Positions 7,117 through 15,920 of a DNA stretch of 64,000 nucleotides are shown here, in pieces. Location of the stretch: NCBI RefSeq assembly GCF_038396765.1, contig NZ_CP150096.1:3951001-4015000 (forward strand). The letters are read 5' to 3'. The position numbers and the translations under genes were made by a program. Source of the DNA: Chitinophaga caseinilytica (GTDB taxonomy: Bacteria > Bacteroidota > Bacteroidia > Chitinophagales > Chitinophagaceae). The notes below the pieces were generated by a model. That model was given only the letters and a program-made list of their open reading frames with translations, made no database searches and had not been told where the DNA came from. The first letter of the stretch is position 1. Every line of letters starts with the position of its first letter.

Positions 7117-7713
7117 ATGCTTACCCCCAACTACAAACCCCTGCTGCGGTGGGCCTTTGTCCCCGCCATGCTCATCATCGCCGTGGCCTGCGGCAAAAAA
7201 GACGATGGAAAGCCGGACGCCGGCCAAAACCTTCCCAAATCCAGCGTACCAGCTGAAATGATCGGGAAATACTGGCACGCGGGATCGTTTTCCATGACCC
7301 AATTTTCCCACTACGACGGCAGCTACGCCGGACAAGCCTTCGAAATCTCGACGGGCTACAAGTTCGCTGCCGACGGCACCGCGGAACAATATTTCTACTG
7401 GACCAAAACCACCACCTATTGCCGCGAACAGGTGCTCGGCTACCGGAAAGGCACGGCCGTGTTCGATGCGGAGAAAAAGACCTTCCGTTTCTATGCCGCA
7501 TCGGGCTATTACCGCCGCTACAATTCCTGCGGTGGCAGCCAGTCGCCCGGCTACGGCCAGCGTGTAAACTACGGGCCGGAAGACCTGCATCCCAAATACG
7601 TAGACGAGATGAAAAACTGGCAACTGGTGACGGAAAACGGCAAACGCATCTGGAGGATCCCGTATAGTGATGGCTCCGTGAACGACTTCACGAGGGCGGA
7701 AGAGCCCCGTTAA
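7117..7713 (+). CDS. Putative lipoprotein of unknown function
   Basis: 198 residues from ATG 7117. The N-terminus is a lipoprotein signal (LLRWAFVPAMLIIAVACGKK, lipobox IAVAC). The mature part has many Y and aromatic residues and looks like a beta-barrel, lipocalin-like fold (IGKYWHAGSF, GYKFAADGTAEQYFYW), but no family is assigned. An ORF start at 7078 exists but would place 13 extra residues before the signal peptide and lies upstream of a TAGCTTTG box. A strong terminator follows. Confidence 0.75.
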   Translation: MLTPNYKPLLRWAFVPAMLIIAVACGKKDDGKPDAGQNLPKSSVPAEMIGKYWHAGSFSMTQFSHYDGSYAGQAFEISTGYKFAADGTAEQYFYWTKTTTYCREQVLGYRKGTAVFDAEKKTFRFYAASGYYRRYNSCGGSQSPGYGQRVNYGPEDLHPKYVDEMKNWQLVTENGKRIWRIPYSDGSVNDFTRAEEPR

Positions 7714-7733
7714 CGGGGTGTTGTTACATGGCG

Positions 7734-7774
7734 CCCGCGCTGCCCGGTGGGGAACCGGGGGCGCGGGTATTTTT
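7734..7774 (+). terminator. Rho-independent terminator
   Basis: Two-part GC-rich stem: CCCGCGC (7734-7740) with GCGCGGG (7761-7767), and CCCGGT (7743-7748) with ACCGGG (7754-7759), followed by TATTTTTA. The remaining 230 bases before the next gene hold no ORF or clear element that I can identify. Confidence 0.8.
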
Positions 7775-8004
7775 ATGTTCCAACGGGGAAAGCCGGAAAA
7801 AGCTTCGGACAGGTAGAAAAAAAGGCAAATTACCCCCGGAAAAAAGGGGTTAGCCGATATTGAGGATAGCCTTACTTCGCCCGGTAGCCAAAGCGCCGCT
7901 GGCATATATTGGTGTTGGCAGCTGCTGTCGCCTGTGCCAGGATTTACGTATATACCGCTGGCCGTCTATCCTTTCTTTCCTAAATAACCCTTTAATCCGA
8001 TTTT

Positions 8005-9429
8005 ATGCTTTTAGAAAATCTTTCCCCCGAAACCTTCGCCCTGAAACTATCCGACCCTGCGGCGAAGCTCAAGCTTTCCTACCTCAACGATCTGCTGGCA
8101 AACAGCGAATACCTGCTGATCCAGTTCATGAAACAGCAAAACGTCTGGCAGGGGCCGTTCCCGCCGCCGCCGTCCGGGTTCCCGAGCAGCAGCCAGACGA
8201 TCGAGCTGGGAACGGTATTGTATCTTTTCAACAATCCTGCCCAGATCGCCGACCCCGACATCCGCAAGTACGCCCAATACGCCAAAGGCGCCCTCGGGCT
8301 GCCGGATTCGCTGCTCACCACCGTTAACTATAACTGGATCATTTCCCATGTGCTCGTGTACGACGATGGCAGCATTATCTCAGGCGGTAAATACGAAACC
8401 TATGACCAGGGCTGGTTTGTCGCATTCCTGAATATGGTCATTACCGACCTCAACGACGCCTGGTTCGGTTTCCAGTCCGGCTCGCCCAACCCCATTCCCC
8501 TCAAGCCCCGCGCCGGTAGTAATGAAGTATTGATGGCGCTGGTGGGCGACTGGGGGACGGGAGACAATACCGCTGCGGCCGTTATGAACCAATTGGTAGG
8601 ACAGGTGCCCAGGTACATCGTACATGTGGGCGACGTGTATTACTCCGGAACGCCGGCAACGGGCTCTATGGCGGGCAGTTATTTCCACCCCGGCGAAGAG
8701 AAAAACAACCTGGTGGCGGTTTGGCCGAAGACGAACGACCCGTCGAACTATTCGTTCACCCTCAATTCCAACCACGAAATGTATACCGGCGCCAATGGCC
8801 TTTACGGGGACGCGCTTACGTCCACTACGCCTTTCCATGCGCAGCAGGGGCTTACTTATTTCGCGCTGTCGCTGGGTGGATGGACGATCCTGGGGCTGGA
8901 TTCCGCCTATTTCGGGACGAGCTCCGACGCGTTCATGTCTGGCTATATCGGTGGCGATATTTTTAACCGCGACCAGATCAACTGGATTTCCGGCCTCAAC
9001 CTGGACCCTTCGAAAACCATTGTGCTGACGCATCATACCGGGTTCGAGTGGGACGGGTCGGGGTTCATGGCGCTGTGGGACCAGGTGACCGGCGCGCTGG
9101 GCGGCGATCCGTACGCCTGGTACTGGGGGCATGTGCATAACGGGATCGTGTATAATTCGCCGCTCACGATGAACGGGACCAACGGTTTTCCGCAAACAAC
9201 CAAAACCTTCGCCCGCTGCCTCGGTCATGGCGCGTTGCCATATGGGGAAGCGACGGTGCTGAACGGCAACTCTGCCGTGAAATGGATGGAGAAGGGGCCG
9301 GGATTGTTGCACAACGGCTTCGGGACGCTGCGTTTCCGGCTGAATGGCAATGGCATGGTGGATTCCATCCAGGAGCAGTTTTACCATATCGGTTCTTCGG
9401 CGCCGGTGTATTCGGGTTTGCTTTTCTAG
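8005..9429 (+). CDS. Calcineurin-like metallophosphoesterase, no signal peptide
   Basis: 474 residues. The C-terminal two thirds carry the metallophosphatase motifs in order: VGDWGTGD (D-x-x), HVGDVYYSG (GD), NSNHEM (in place of GNHD/E), THHTGFEW and WGHVHNG (GHxH). The first 170 residues are an extension without recognised domain (DLLANSEYLLIQFM..., PPPPSG) and there is no signal peptide, so the protein is probably cytoplasmic. Enzymes of this fold hydrolyse phosphomono- or diesters with a di-metal centre; the substrate is unknown. The gene is isolated, with terminator and gap upstream. Confidence 0.85.
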   Translation: MLLENLSPETFALKLSDPAAKLKLSYLNDLLANSEYLLIQFMKQQNVWQGPFPPPPSGFPSSSQTIELGTVLYLFNNPAQIADPDIRKYAQYAKGALGLPDSLLTTVNYNWIISHVLVYDDGSIISGGKYETYDQGWFVAFLNMVITDLNDAWFGFQSGSPNPIPLKPRAGSNEVLMALVGDWGTGDNTAAAVMNQLVGQVPRYIVHVGDVYYSGTPATGSMAGSYFHPGEEKNNLVAVWPKTNDPSNYSFTLNSNHEMYTGANGLYGDALTSTTPFHAQQGLTYFALSLGGWTILGLDSAYFGTSSDAFMSGYIGGDIFNRDQINWISGLNLDPSKTIVLTHHTGFEWDGSGFMALWDQVTGALGGDPYAWYWGHVHNGIVYNSPLTMNGTNGFPQTTKTFARCLGHGALPYGEATVLNGNSAVKWMEKGPGLLHNGFGTLRFRLNGNGMVDSIQEQFYHIGSSAPVYSGLLF

Positions 9430-9577
9430 TGGAGGGGTGAAAATGGCAGGTTGTCGGGATTTACCCTTCTTTTTGTCGTTTTCACACGCGGGCGGTGAAA
9501 GTTCTGCTTCGTAAGTTTGTATCGTCAATCACACACAAACGAAAACAAAAAAACATTCACCGTTTAACGACTATTTT

Positions 9578-10000
9578 ATGGAAGCAACAAAACAAGCGAT
9601 CACGATCAGCAGCACGATTCAACAGCCCGCAGCCAAAGTTTGGGAATTCTGGAATGCCCCGGAGCATATCACGCAATGGTGCGCCGCGTCTGACGACTGG
9701 CATGCACCCAAAGCCAGCAGCGATCTGCGCCCTGGTGGGGCGTTCAGCACCACGATGGCAGCGAAAGACGGTTCTTTCAGCTTTGATTTCGGAGGGATTT
9801 TTGATGTGGTGGAACCGCATTCCCGGATCGAATATACCCTGGGCGATGGCCGCAAAGTGAAGATCAATTTCACGGAAGCCAATGGCCAGACGGAAGTGGT
9901 GGAAACGTTCGATCCCGAAGATACCAATCCCGAAGACATGCAGCGTGCAGGCTGGCAGGCGATCCTGGACAATTTCAAGAAGTACGCCGAATCCAAATAA
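9578..10000 (+). CDS. SRPBCC / AHSA1-type START-like protein
   Basis: 140 residues in one domain. ITISSTIQQPAAKVWEFWNAPEHITQW followed by LRPGGAFSTTM and the terminal GWQAILDNFKKYAE are the pattern of AHSA1 (activator of Hsp90 homologue 1-like) SRPBCC proteins, which form a hydrophobic ligand cavity. No catalytic role can be assigned. A terminator stem lies partly inside the 3' end of the convergent cyclase gene. Confidence 0.88.
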   Translation: MEATKQAITISSTIQQPAAKVWEFWNAPEHITQWCAASDDWHAPKASSDLRPGGAFSTTMAAKDGSFSFDFGGIFDVVEPHSRIEYTLGDGRKVKINFTEANGQTEVVETFDPEDTNPEDMQRAGWQAILDNFKKYAESK

Positions 10001-10006
10001 CGTATC

Positions 10007-10060
10007 AATGGCCCTCTACGCCACCCGCAAGGGTTTCAACGCGATGAGGGCCATTTCTTT
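10007..10060 (+). terminator. Terminator overlapping the 3' end of the opposing cyclase gene
   Basis: AATGGCCCTC (10007-10016) and GAGGGCCATT (10046-10055) form a perfect 10-bp stem with a 29-base loop, followed by TCTTTTT. The right arm and loop are coding sequence for the last residues of the minus-strand cyclase. Confidence 0.6.
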
Positions 10061-11053
10061 TTCCTTGCCCCTCAGTTTGATAGACCCTAACGTCATCGTC
10101 GAAAATGTACCTCCCAGGTGCAATTCCGATACGAGGTCCGCGGATGCGATCACCTCTTCGTTAAATTGTTTGCACATGCCCTGGATGCGCGATGTGGTAT
10201 TGAGCACGTCGCCGGAATAGGTGATGTCCCGCTTGATGATGCCCACTTCCCCCGCCACTACTGGTCCGCAATGCATACCCGCTTTGAATTCGGGGAATAC
10301 GCCGTAGCGTTCCAGGTATTTTTCCTGCAGCGAGCGGATGCGGTTTTTAATGTCGAAAAAGCATTGTACGCAATTGGCTTCGGCGAAGCCTTCGCGGTAC
10401 CGCCAGGCGATGATGACCTCATCGCCCACATATTGGTAAATTTCCCCGCGGTTTTCGAGGATGGGATTGGTGATGTCGGTGAAGAAATCTTTCAGGAATG
10501 CGTGGTAGCGTTTGTCGCCCAGGGTTTCGGCGATGGTGGTGGATGCGTTGATGTCGAGGAACATGAAGATGCGTTTTTCTTCGCGGGGCGTGTTGTATTT
10601 GCCGCGGAGGATGTCGCGGAAAACGCCGGCGCCGAATTTGGCGTTGATCTGGAGGAACATTTGCGTGATAGCGACCACCAGCGCCCAGATGAGCCCGTTT
10701 TTCGCCATTCGGGCCATGTCAGGGTGTTCGAGCAGGCGGAGGGCTTGCCCGATGATGAGGATCACGGCCACGAAGGAAACGGTTACGGTAGCGATCGTGT
10801 AGCCGTAGGATTTGTCGCGGAAGCGTTCGTTGACGAAAAACACGAGTAAGCTCCCGCCGAGCAGGGCGCCCATCAACCCGGCCGCAATATTAACGATGAT
10901 GGACCGTTGGAGGGAATATCCGGCGGAGAAGCCCGCCGATCCACTGGTTTGCAAAACGAGATGATCGTACAACGCGATCAGCAGGCCGATCACCGACCAA
11001 ATGACCATGATCTGTAACAGCTGTCGCCATTTCACACGCGTCCTGGGATTCAT
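10016..11053 (-). CDS. Membrane-bound class III adenylate/guanylate cyclase
   Basis: 345 residues. Four membrane spans (about 11-30, 50-73, 86-106, 119-136) are followed by a class III nucleotide cyclase domain (about 160-340). Catalytic features are present: metal Asp167 in FMFLDINAS and Asp211 in YVGDEV, the MHCGPVVAGEVG loop, and Asn285/Arg289 in GDVLNTTSRIQ that stabilise the transition state. This suggests an active homodimeric enzyme making cAMP or cGMP; Lys257 (EFKAG) lies near the purine-selecting region but specificity is not decided. The stop is 16 bases from the stop of the convergent SRPBCC gene. Confidence 0.9.
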   Translation of the reverse strand: MNPRTRVKWRQLLQIMVIWSVIGLLIALYDHLVLQTSGSAGFSAGYSLQRSIIVNIAAGLMGALLGGSLLVFFVNERFRDKSYGYTIATVTVSFVAVILIIGQALRLLEHPDMARMAKNGLIWALVVAITQMFLQINAKFGAGVFRDILRGKYNTPREEKRIFMFLDINASTTIAETLGDKRYHAFLKDFFTDITNPILENRGEIYQYVGDEVIIAWRYREGFAEANCVQCFFDIKNRIRSLQEKYLERYGVFPEFKAGMHCGPVVAGEVGIIKRDITYSGDVLNTTSRIQGMCKQFNEEVIASADLVSELHLGGTFSTMTLGSIKLRGKEKEMALIALKPLRVA

Positions 11054-11152
11054 AAAGAATGGTTTTACCGTAATTTATTGCATTTCATCTTTCCATGCAA
11101 TTGTATGGATGGAGGAAAAGTTATTTCGCCGGGGAATAGCGCGCCGCCAGTT

Positions 11153-13429
11153 TTAATTCAGGATATCCAATAGCAGATCTGTTATATCGAACCGTGGAAA
11201 ATCGCCGTTGTTGCACAACAGTGTAATGGTAATGCCGCGATCGGGCTGGCGGACTTCCATGCTATAAAACCCTGCGTCCGTGCCGGGGTGGTACTGTAGG
11301 GTATGCCTGCGCGAAGCGTTGAACAGCATCCGGTCCGTCATCCAGCCATATCCGTAACCGGCGTGCCAATCGGCGTAATCCGACCGTGGCAGCAACATCG
11401 AATCGATCCGGTCGCAGGGGAGGAGGCGGCAGGAAACCAGCGCGGCTTCCCATTTCCGGAGGTCGGGCGCGGAGCTCCAGATGCCGCCGCAGCCCGGCAT
11501 ATTGGCCGCGGGATAGGTCAGTTCCGGTTGTGGGCCTTCGTATCCTTTCGCGATCCGTCCGCTGTCTGGTGCCGTGCCGTATCGGGTATGCCGCATGTCG
11601 AGCCGGGAGAAGATTTTGCTATCCAGCGCCTGTTCAAAAGGCATTCCGGCGGCCTTTTCGGCAATGGCGGCCAGCACTGCATATCCACTATTGCTGTACC
11701 GGAACTGGCTACCGGGACTGAACCACAGGGAATCCTGACAGAAACGCCGGACGATGTCTGCAACCGGAATCGGGCCAGACAGGATTTCAGGAAGATATGC
11801 TGCCGACGAACTGTAATCCGGGATGCCAGACCGGTGCGTCAGTAATTGTTCAATCGTTACTGCCCCATGTGCAAACCCTGGCAGGAACTTGCCCGCGGTA
11901 TCTTCCAGCGTCAATTTCCCTTCTTCCCGCAACAGCATGATCAGCATGGCCGTAAACTGTTTTGACACGGACCCGATCCGGAAAACGGTGGCCGTATCGT
12001 TCGGGATGTTTCGTTCGCGGTTTGCCATACCGAAGGCTTTGGCGTAATATGGTGCGCCATTCCGCTGAACGGCCGCCACACCGTGAAACATCCCTTTGGT
12101 ATGATAAAAAGTCAACACGGAATCGATGCGCAGGAGCGGATCGCGGGGCATTTTGCGGAGGCGGGTTTCCAGTTCTTTCCTTAGCCAGACGGTGGATTGG
12201 CGGGAACGGATGGCCATGGCCACGGAATCCGTATTGAAATCAGGCAGCAGGTAGTTGTAATCTTTCCAGAAATCGGTGGTGTCGATGGCGGAATGCCGTT
12301 CGATGAAGGATTGCCGGGCCAGTACGCCGGCTTCGGAAAAGGGCAGGCTGGGCGTGGTATCAATACCGGTGATGACAAAATCTACCCGGCTTAGCGCCTG
12401 GAAATCGAATCGCAGGCGTGGACTGTACAGTCGCAGGCGCGAAGTGGACTTTGCGCTGGCGAGCGTGAATTTATCTCCGGCGGGCTGATAGGCGATGGTC
12501 AGGGTATCCTGCAGCATTTTTTCGTGGATATTGAGCAATTGCATGAGGGCACGCTGGCCCGCACTGGCCGCTTCCCAATAACGGATGCCTTTTGGACTGA
12601 GATAGGATTCGAGCAGCACGAAGGCGTTGGAGGTGGTGTCGATATAAACGGCGCCTTTGTAGCGCGATTTTCGGAGGTCGCTGCGCTGGTCGAAATTGAT
12701 CTTCCAGGCCGGGCGGCCCTGTACCGTGGTGGTGCCGGCGAAGGAAAACTGGTGCTCAGTGAGGCCTTTGCGGCCGAGTACCGGGTGTTCGCTGATGTTT
12801 GCCGGGAAGTCGAATTCGAGGATGTTGCCGGGTTGCATGCCGATGATGATATTGTCGGAACCGTTGAACGGTGTGACGTCCTTTTCCATACGGGCTTTCA
12901 GGAGCCGGAGCTTGCGTTGGCGGCCGGAGCCGTCTGGATGCCAGCAGTCGAACGCCGCTTCGGAGAGATGGAAATAATCGCCGCCCTTGCGGGAGGTGAG
13001 GCGATAGAAGCCGTGGAGGACGTGCGGTTTGGACAGGTAATTTGCAGGTATGTGTTGCACCGCTTTTTCGATCAGACTGCGGGGGGAGATGCTGTTGACC
13101 TGGAAGGCGGCTAGCGACAGGGATTGTTCGGTAAGCGGATAGCGGCCGGTTGCATCGCGGTCTATGCGGAAGCGGCGGGTGCCGTAGCCGACATGAGATA
13201 CGACGCAACTGTCTGCAGCTTGTTTGGACGGGAGTTTCAGGACGAAAAGGCCCTGATCGTTGGTGAGGGTATGGATGCCCAGTGTGGGTATGCGCACGGA
13301 GCTGCCGGGGAGTGGTTCGCCGGATCGGGCGTTGACGACCTGGCCGTGTATGGTGAGGGGTTGCTGCGCCATTGATGAGGCGGCGGGAAAAAGGAGGGAG
13401 AACAGGATAAACCGGATGAAGGGCTGCAT
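11153..13429 (-). CDS. CarboxypepD_reg/DUF5686-like region fused to a class C beta-lactamase-type serine hydrolase
   Basis: 758 residues with a signal peptide (MQPFIRFILFSLLFPAASSMAQQ). Residues about 25-100 are a CarboxypepD_reg-like beta-sandwich (IHGQVVNARSGEPLPGSSVRI). Residues about 110-400 resemble the region after it in DUF5686-type envelope proteins (RSLIEKAVQHIPANYLSKP, GFYRLTSRKG). Residues about 430-758 are a beta-lactamase/serine hydrolase domain: GSVSKQF (SxxK nucleophile), RYSNSGY (YxN) and QYHPGTDAGF (the KTG-equivalent HxG). Such hydrolases act as D-aminopeptidases, esterases or penicillin-recognising enzymes in the periplasm. The two halves usually occur in separate proteins; the reading frame is continuous here. 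The specific substrate is unknown. Confidence 0.85.
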   Translation of the reverse strand: MQPFIRFILFSLLFPAASSMAQQPLTIHGQVVNARSGEPLPGSSVRIPTLGIHTLTNDQGLFVLKLPSKQAADSCVVSHVGYGTRRFRIDRDATGRYPLTEQSLSLAAFQVNSISPRSLIEKAVQHIPANYLSKPHVLHGFYRLTSRKGGDYFHLSEAAFDCWHPDGSGRQRKLRLLKARMEKDVTPFNGSDNIIIGMQPGNILEFDFPANISEHPVLGRKGLTEHQFSFAGTTTVQGRPAWKINFDQRSDLRKSRYKGAVYIDTTSNAFVLLESYLSPKGIRYWEAASAGQRALMQLLNIHEKMLQDTLTIAYQPAGDKFTLASAKSTSRLRLYSPRLRFDFQALSRVDFVITGIDTTPSLPFSEAGVLARQSFIERHSAIDTTDFWKDYNYLLPDFNTDSVAMAIRSRQSTVWLRKELETRLRKMPRDPLLRIDSVLTFYHTKGMFHGVAAVQRNGAPYYAKAFGMANRERNIPNDTATVFRIGSVSKQFTAMLIMLLREEGKLTLEDTAGKFLPGFAHGAVTIEQLLTHRSGIPDYSSSAAYLPEILSGPIPVADIVRRFCQDSLWFSPGSQFRYSNSGYAVLAAIAEKAAGMPFEQALDSKIFSRLDMRHTRYGTAPDSGRIAKGYEGPQPELTYPAANMPGCGGIWSSAPDLRKWEAALVSCRLLPCDRIDSMLLPRSDYADWHAGYGYGWMTDRMLFNASRRHTLQYHPGTDAGFYSMEVRQPDRGITITLLCNNGDFPRFDITDLLLDILN

Positions 13430-13544
13430 GGTATTGCGTTTCGGGGATGAAGATAGCCGTGTAGGCGTTAGGAAGATGTTAAAGTAAATGGATAGGGGAG
13501 CGGGGGGATTTGGGTAGATAGGAAAAAAATGGTAATCTTGAAGG

Positions 13545-13946
13545 ATGCAACTGGATTATCTGAAAGGGCTCCGTGGGAACGGGGCGTTGACTTATACCGG
13601 TCCGGAGCGGCTGGTGCGCATCAGCAGGTTCAGCGCAGACGAGGCGGAAGGGCTTCGGCGTGCGGTGCAGGAGTTGGCGGACGGGGCGCGGGAGCTGCTT
13701 TGGCTGGAAGACCTGTCATTTGTTGCCGGCAACGGCTATTCGCTGGTGATGCGAACGGGCGCGGAAGACAAGGGCGTTGTGACTACGGACGAGCGCGTGT
13801 TTTGCCTGGAGCTGACGGGCGGGGCTTACGGCCGGATCCTCCGGGCCATGGAACCGTTTTGCAGCGAGGGTTCGCAGGGCAGTGTGTGGTTGGCGGAAGC
13901 GCGTGGCGGGATTGGGTTGGTGCTGTCGACCGGTGGGTCGTTTTGA
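13545..13946 (+). CDS. Hypothetical protein
   Basis: 133 residues without signal or membrane span. MQLDYLKGLRGNGALTYTGPERLVRIS followed by a helix and YSLVMRTG... suggests a small alpha/beta cytosolic domain. No family recognised. Codon use is host-like and the gene is divergent from the lactamase fusion (115 bases between starts). A TAATCTTG box lies just before the ATG. Downstream the sequence becomes AT-rich. Confidence 0.6.
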   Translation: MQLDYLKGLRGNGALTYTGPERLVRISRFSADEAEGLRRAVQELADGARELLWLEDLSFVAGNGYSLVMRTGAEDKGVVTTDERVFCLELTGGAYGRILRAMEPFCSEGSQGSVWLAEARGGIGLVLSTGGSF

Positions 13947-14913
13947 TGGCGTTCTCGCTTGGTTTTTGGGCTTCGTGCACGTTATCACAAATATGTTTGT
14001 GTGTTGTGGATGGATGGGTTGTCCCGAAACGGTTTGCTTCAGATGTATTCGTGTTAATGGTTGAGTCCGGTGTTAACGGGAGTACAGCTGCTGGGGGAAT
14101 TTACGGGAGCGAACGTCAACATCGCTCGTCTTGCATTTCTTTCCATGCTATTCATCATTCCGTCAATTAAAGTTTTCGGCTTTTTACTGAGGCATAGATA
14201 TCTTCACCCAGAATTTTGCTTCTGAACTTTCTTTCTGGACTTTATTCCCTCCATTCTCCGCATTTCCATTAACCATTAATTTCTTTCCGCTGGCCAGTCA
14301 TTGTTGGAATTGCATTGACGATAGATGGCATCGTTCGTGATTATCATTTCCTGCTTTGCTGTTTTTCTGCATTTTTCTTCCCTCCGTTTCCCTCTTATTC
14401 CATCATTCATAATTTTCAAATCCTTCACCAACCATTGCTTAACAAGTGTTTAACGGTCGTTGTGGCCCCTTTGGCCGACATTCGATCTATCAAAATGCGC
14501 TTTCCTCCGCCATGGTATGATCATAAAATATTGCAGCCGGAACATTCATCAAATGCTGATCTATGACTCCGGAAATATGCATACATTGACATTTGTACTA
14601 GATTAGATCTGGAGCATTTGCCTGCCTGTTTCTACAGGAGGCTTCCATTTCACGGAGCCGGTGCCTTCTTCGTCATTCATTTTTTCTCATAAGCATTCGA
14701 TTTTCTATCCGTTTCAGATGTCGCGTATTCTGTACGTTGATTTGAATTTGTTTTTCGTTTACTTCCTGTTACCGGGTGGCTCCGGTGATGGGAAGTATTT
14801 ATTTAGATTGATCTTCATTCAACTAACCGGTTTCATGTGCATAAACAGATAAATACCGTTGAAACTAATGGCATTATAATCCTGATTTCTAAATTCATTA
14901 TCACCAAAACAAT
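13947..14913. other. 967-base AT-rich gap without a convincing gene
   Basis: Base composition shifts clearly towards A+T from about 13980 onwards. The only ORFs (14315-14566 and 14661-14852, plus strand) are short, rich in F, S, P and L, and look like random translation. I see no tRNA, repeats, transposase remnants or hairpins of note. The AT-rich state continues into the start of the next gene, so the region may be foreign or decayed DNA. Confidence 0.5.
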
Positions 14914-15819
14914 ATGGCTCGTCGTCACTTTTTTAAAAAGATAGTAAATACATTCAAGGGGATACCCTTAATTATTATAATGCTGATTAATATCGCATCG
15001 ATTTTGATAGTATTAAATATTATTTTCTTTCAAAATGAATACGTTCCTGCTGAGACAAAAACCATATTTAAATTCCTAGTGTTGGGGGTATTATGTATTG
15101 CCCTTGTTTCGAAATTAATTTCAAGTTACTTGTCGGAAAGAGGTACCAGTGATGATTCATATTGGAAGCGTCGATTTCATGATACCCAAGAAGTTATTGG
15201 AGAACTTAATAGTAAGCTGGATGAATTTAAAAGCCGGGAAACAATAGATATCGATATCAAGGATAAAGAAAAGGAAATGCAATTACTGGCCATACAGTAT
15301 AAGCATATCTGGAACGAATTCCACCGGAACGAAGACCTCATCAATACCCAGATAAACCGCCTCGTAAAGAACTCCAACCTGAACCTGATCATCGCCGTAG
15401 TAACCACGATTATTGCAATGGGGATATTGGGTATAACCCTTTTTCAGGACAAAACGTACAGCAGCCTTTCCGATTTTTTCATCCACTTCGGGCCGCGGGT
15501 TTCCACGGTCGTGTTCATCGAATTGTTCGCGTTCTTCTTTTTGAAGCTCTATAAGAACAACCAAAGCGAAGTAAAATATTGTCAGAACGAGCTGACCAAC
15601 CTCAAAGGGAAGATCGTAGCCCTGCAATTAGCGGTTGATTTCAAAGACCCGGAAGCGATCAGGGAATTGATCCGCATATATTCCTCCATTGAGCGAAATT
15701 CCATCATCAAAAGCGGCGAAACGACGGAGAAAATAGAGTTATCAAAAATAGAGAGCAAATCGAATACCGGCTACCTCAAAAGCATTTCCGAATTCTTCTC
15801 GAAGGAAAAATCGAATTGA
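14914..15819 (+). CDS. Membrane and coiled-coil protein of mosaic composition
   Basis: 301 residues. Two N-terminal spans (about 16-40 and 49-65), then a charged coiled-coil (about 80-155: SKLDEFKSRETIDIDIKDKEKEMQ...), then two further spans (about 160-175 and 190-212) and a second coiled-coil region to the C-terminus. No family recognised; the layout suggests a membrane scaffold or sensor. The first 380 bases are strongly AT-rich, with ATA/TTA-type codons, while the sequence from about 15290 onwards uses host-like GC-rich codons, as though two segments of different origin are joined. Confidence 0.75.
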   Translation: MARRHFFKKIVNTFKGIPLIIIMLINIASILIVLNIIFFQNEYVPAETKTIFKFLVLGVLCIALVSKLISSYLSERGTSDDSYWKRRFHDTQEVIGELNSKLDEFKSRETIDIDIKDKEKEMQLLAIQYKHIWNEFHRNEDLINTQINRLVKNSNLNLIIAVVTTIIAMGILGITLFQDKTYSSLSDFFIHFGPRVSTVVFIELFAFFFLKLYKNNQSEVKYCQNELTNLKGKIVALQLAVDFKDPEAIRELIRIYSSIERNSIIKSGETTEKIELSKIESKSNTGYLKSISEFFSKEKSN

Positions 15820-15920
15820 TAGGTTGTGGATTCGAGCGAAGTAGCCGGTATGCCGTTGGCTAATAGTCAGGAAATTCACCGACTTAGCAGGCCGCGTGGG
15901 ATTGTTGGGCGTTTTCGTTG

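Noticed and set aside
14315..14852. Two short plus-strand ORFs (83 and 63 residues) in the AT-rich gap
   Set aside because: Residues look random (many F, S, P, L), there are no recognisable domains or promoter boxes.
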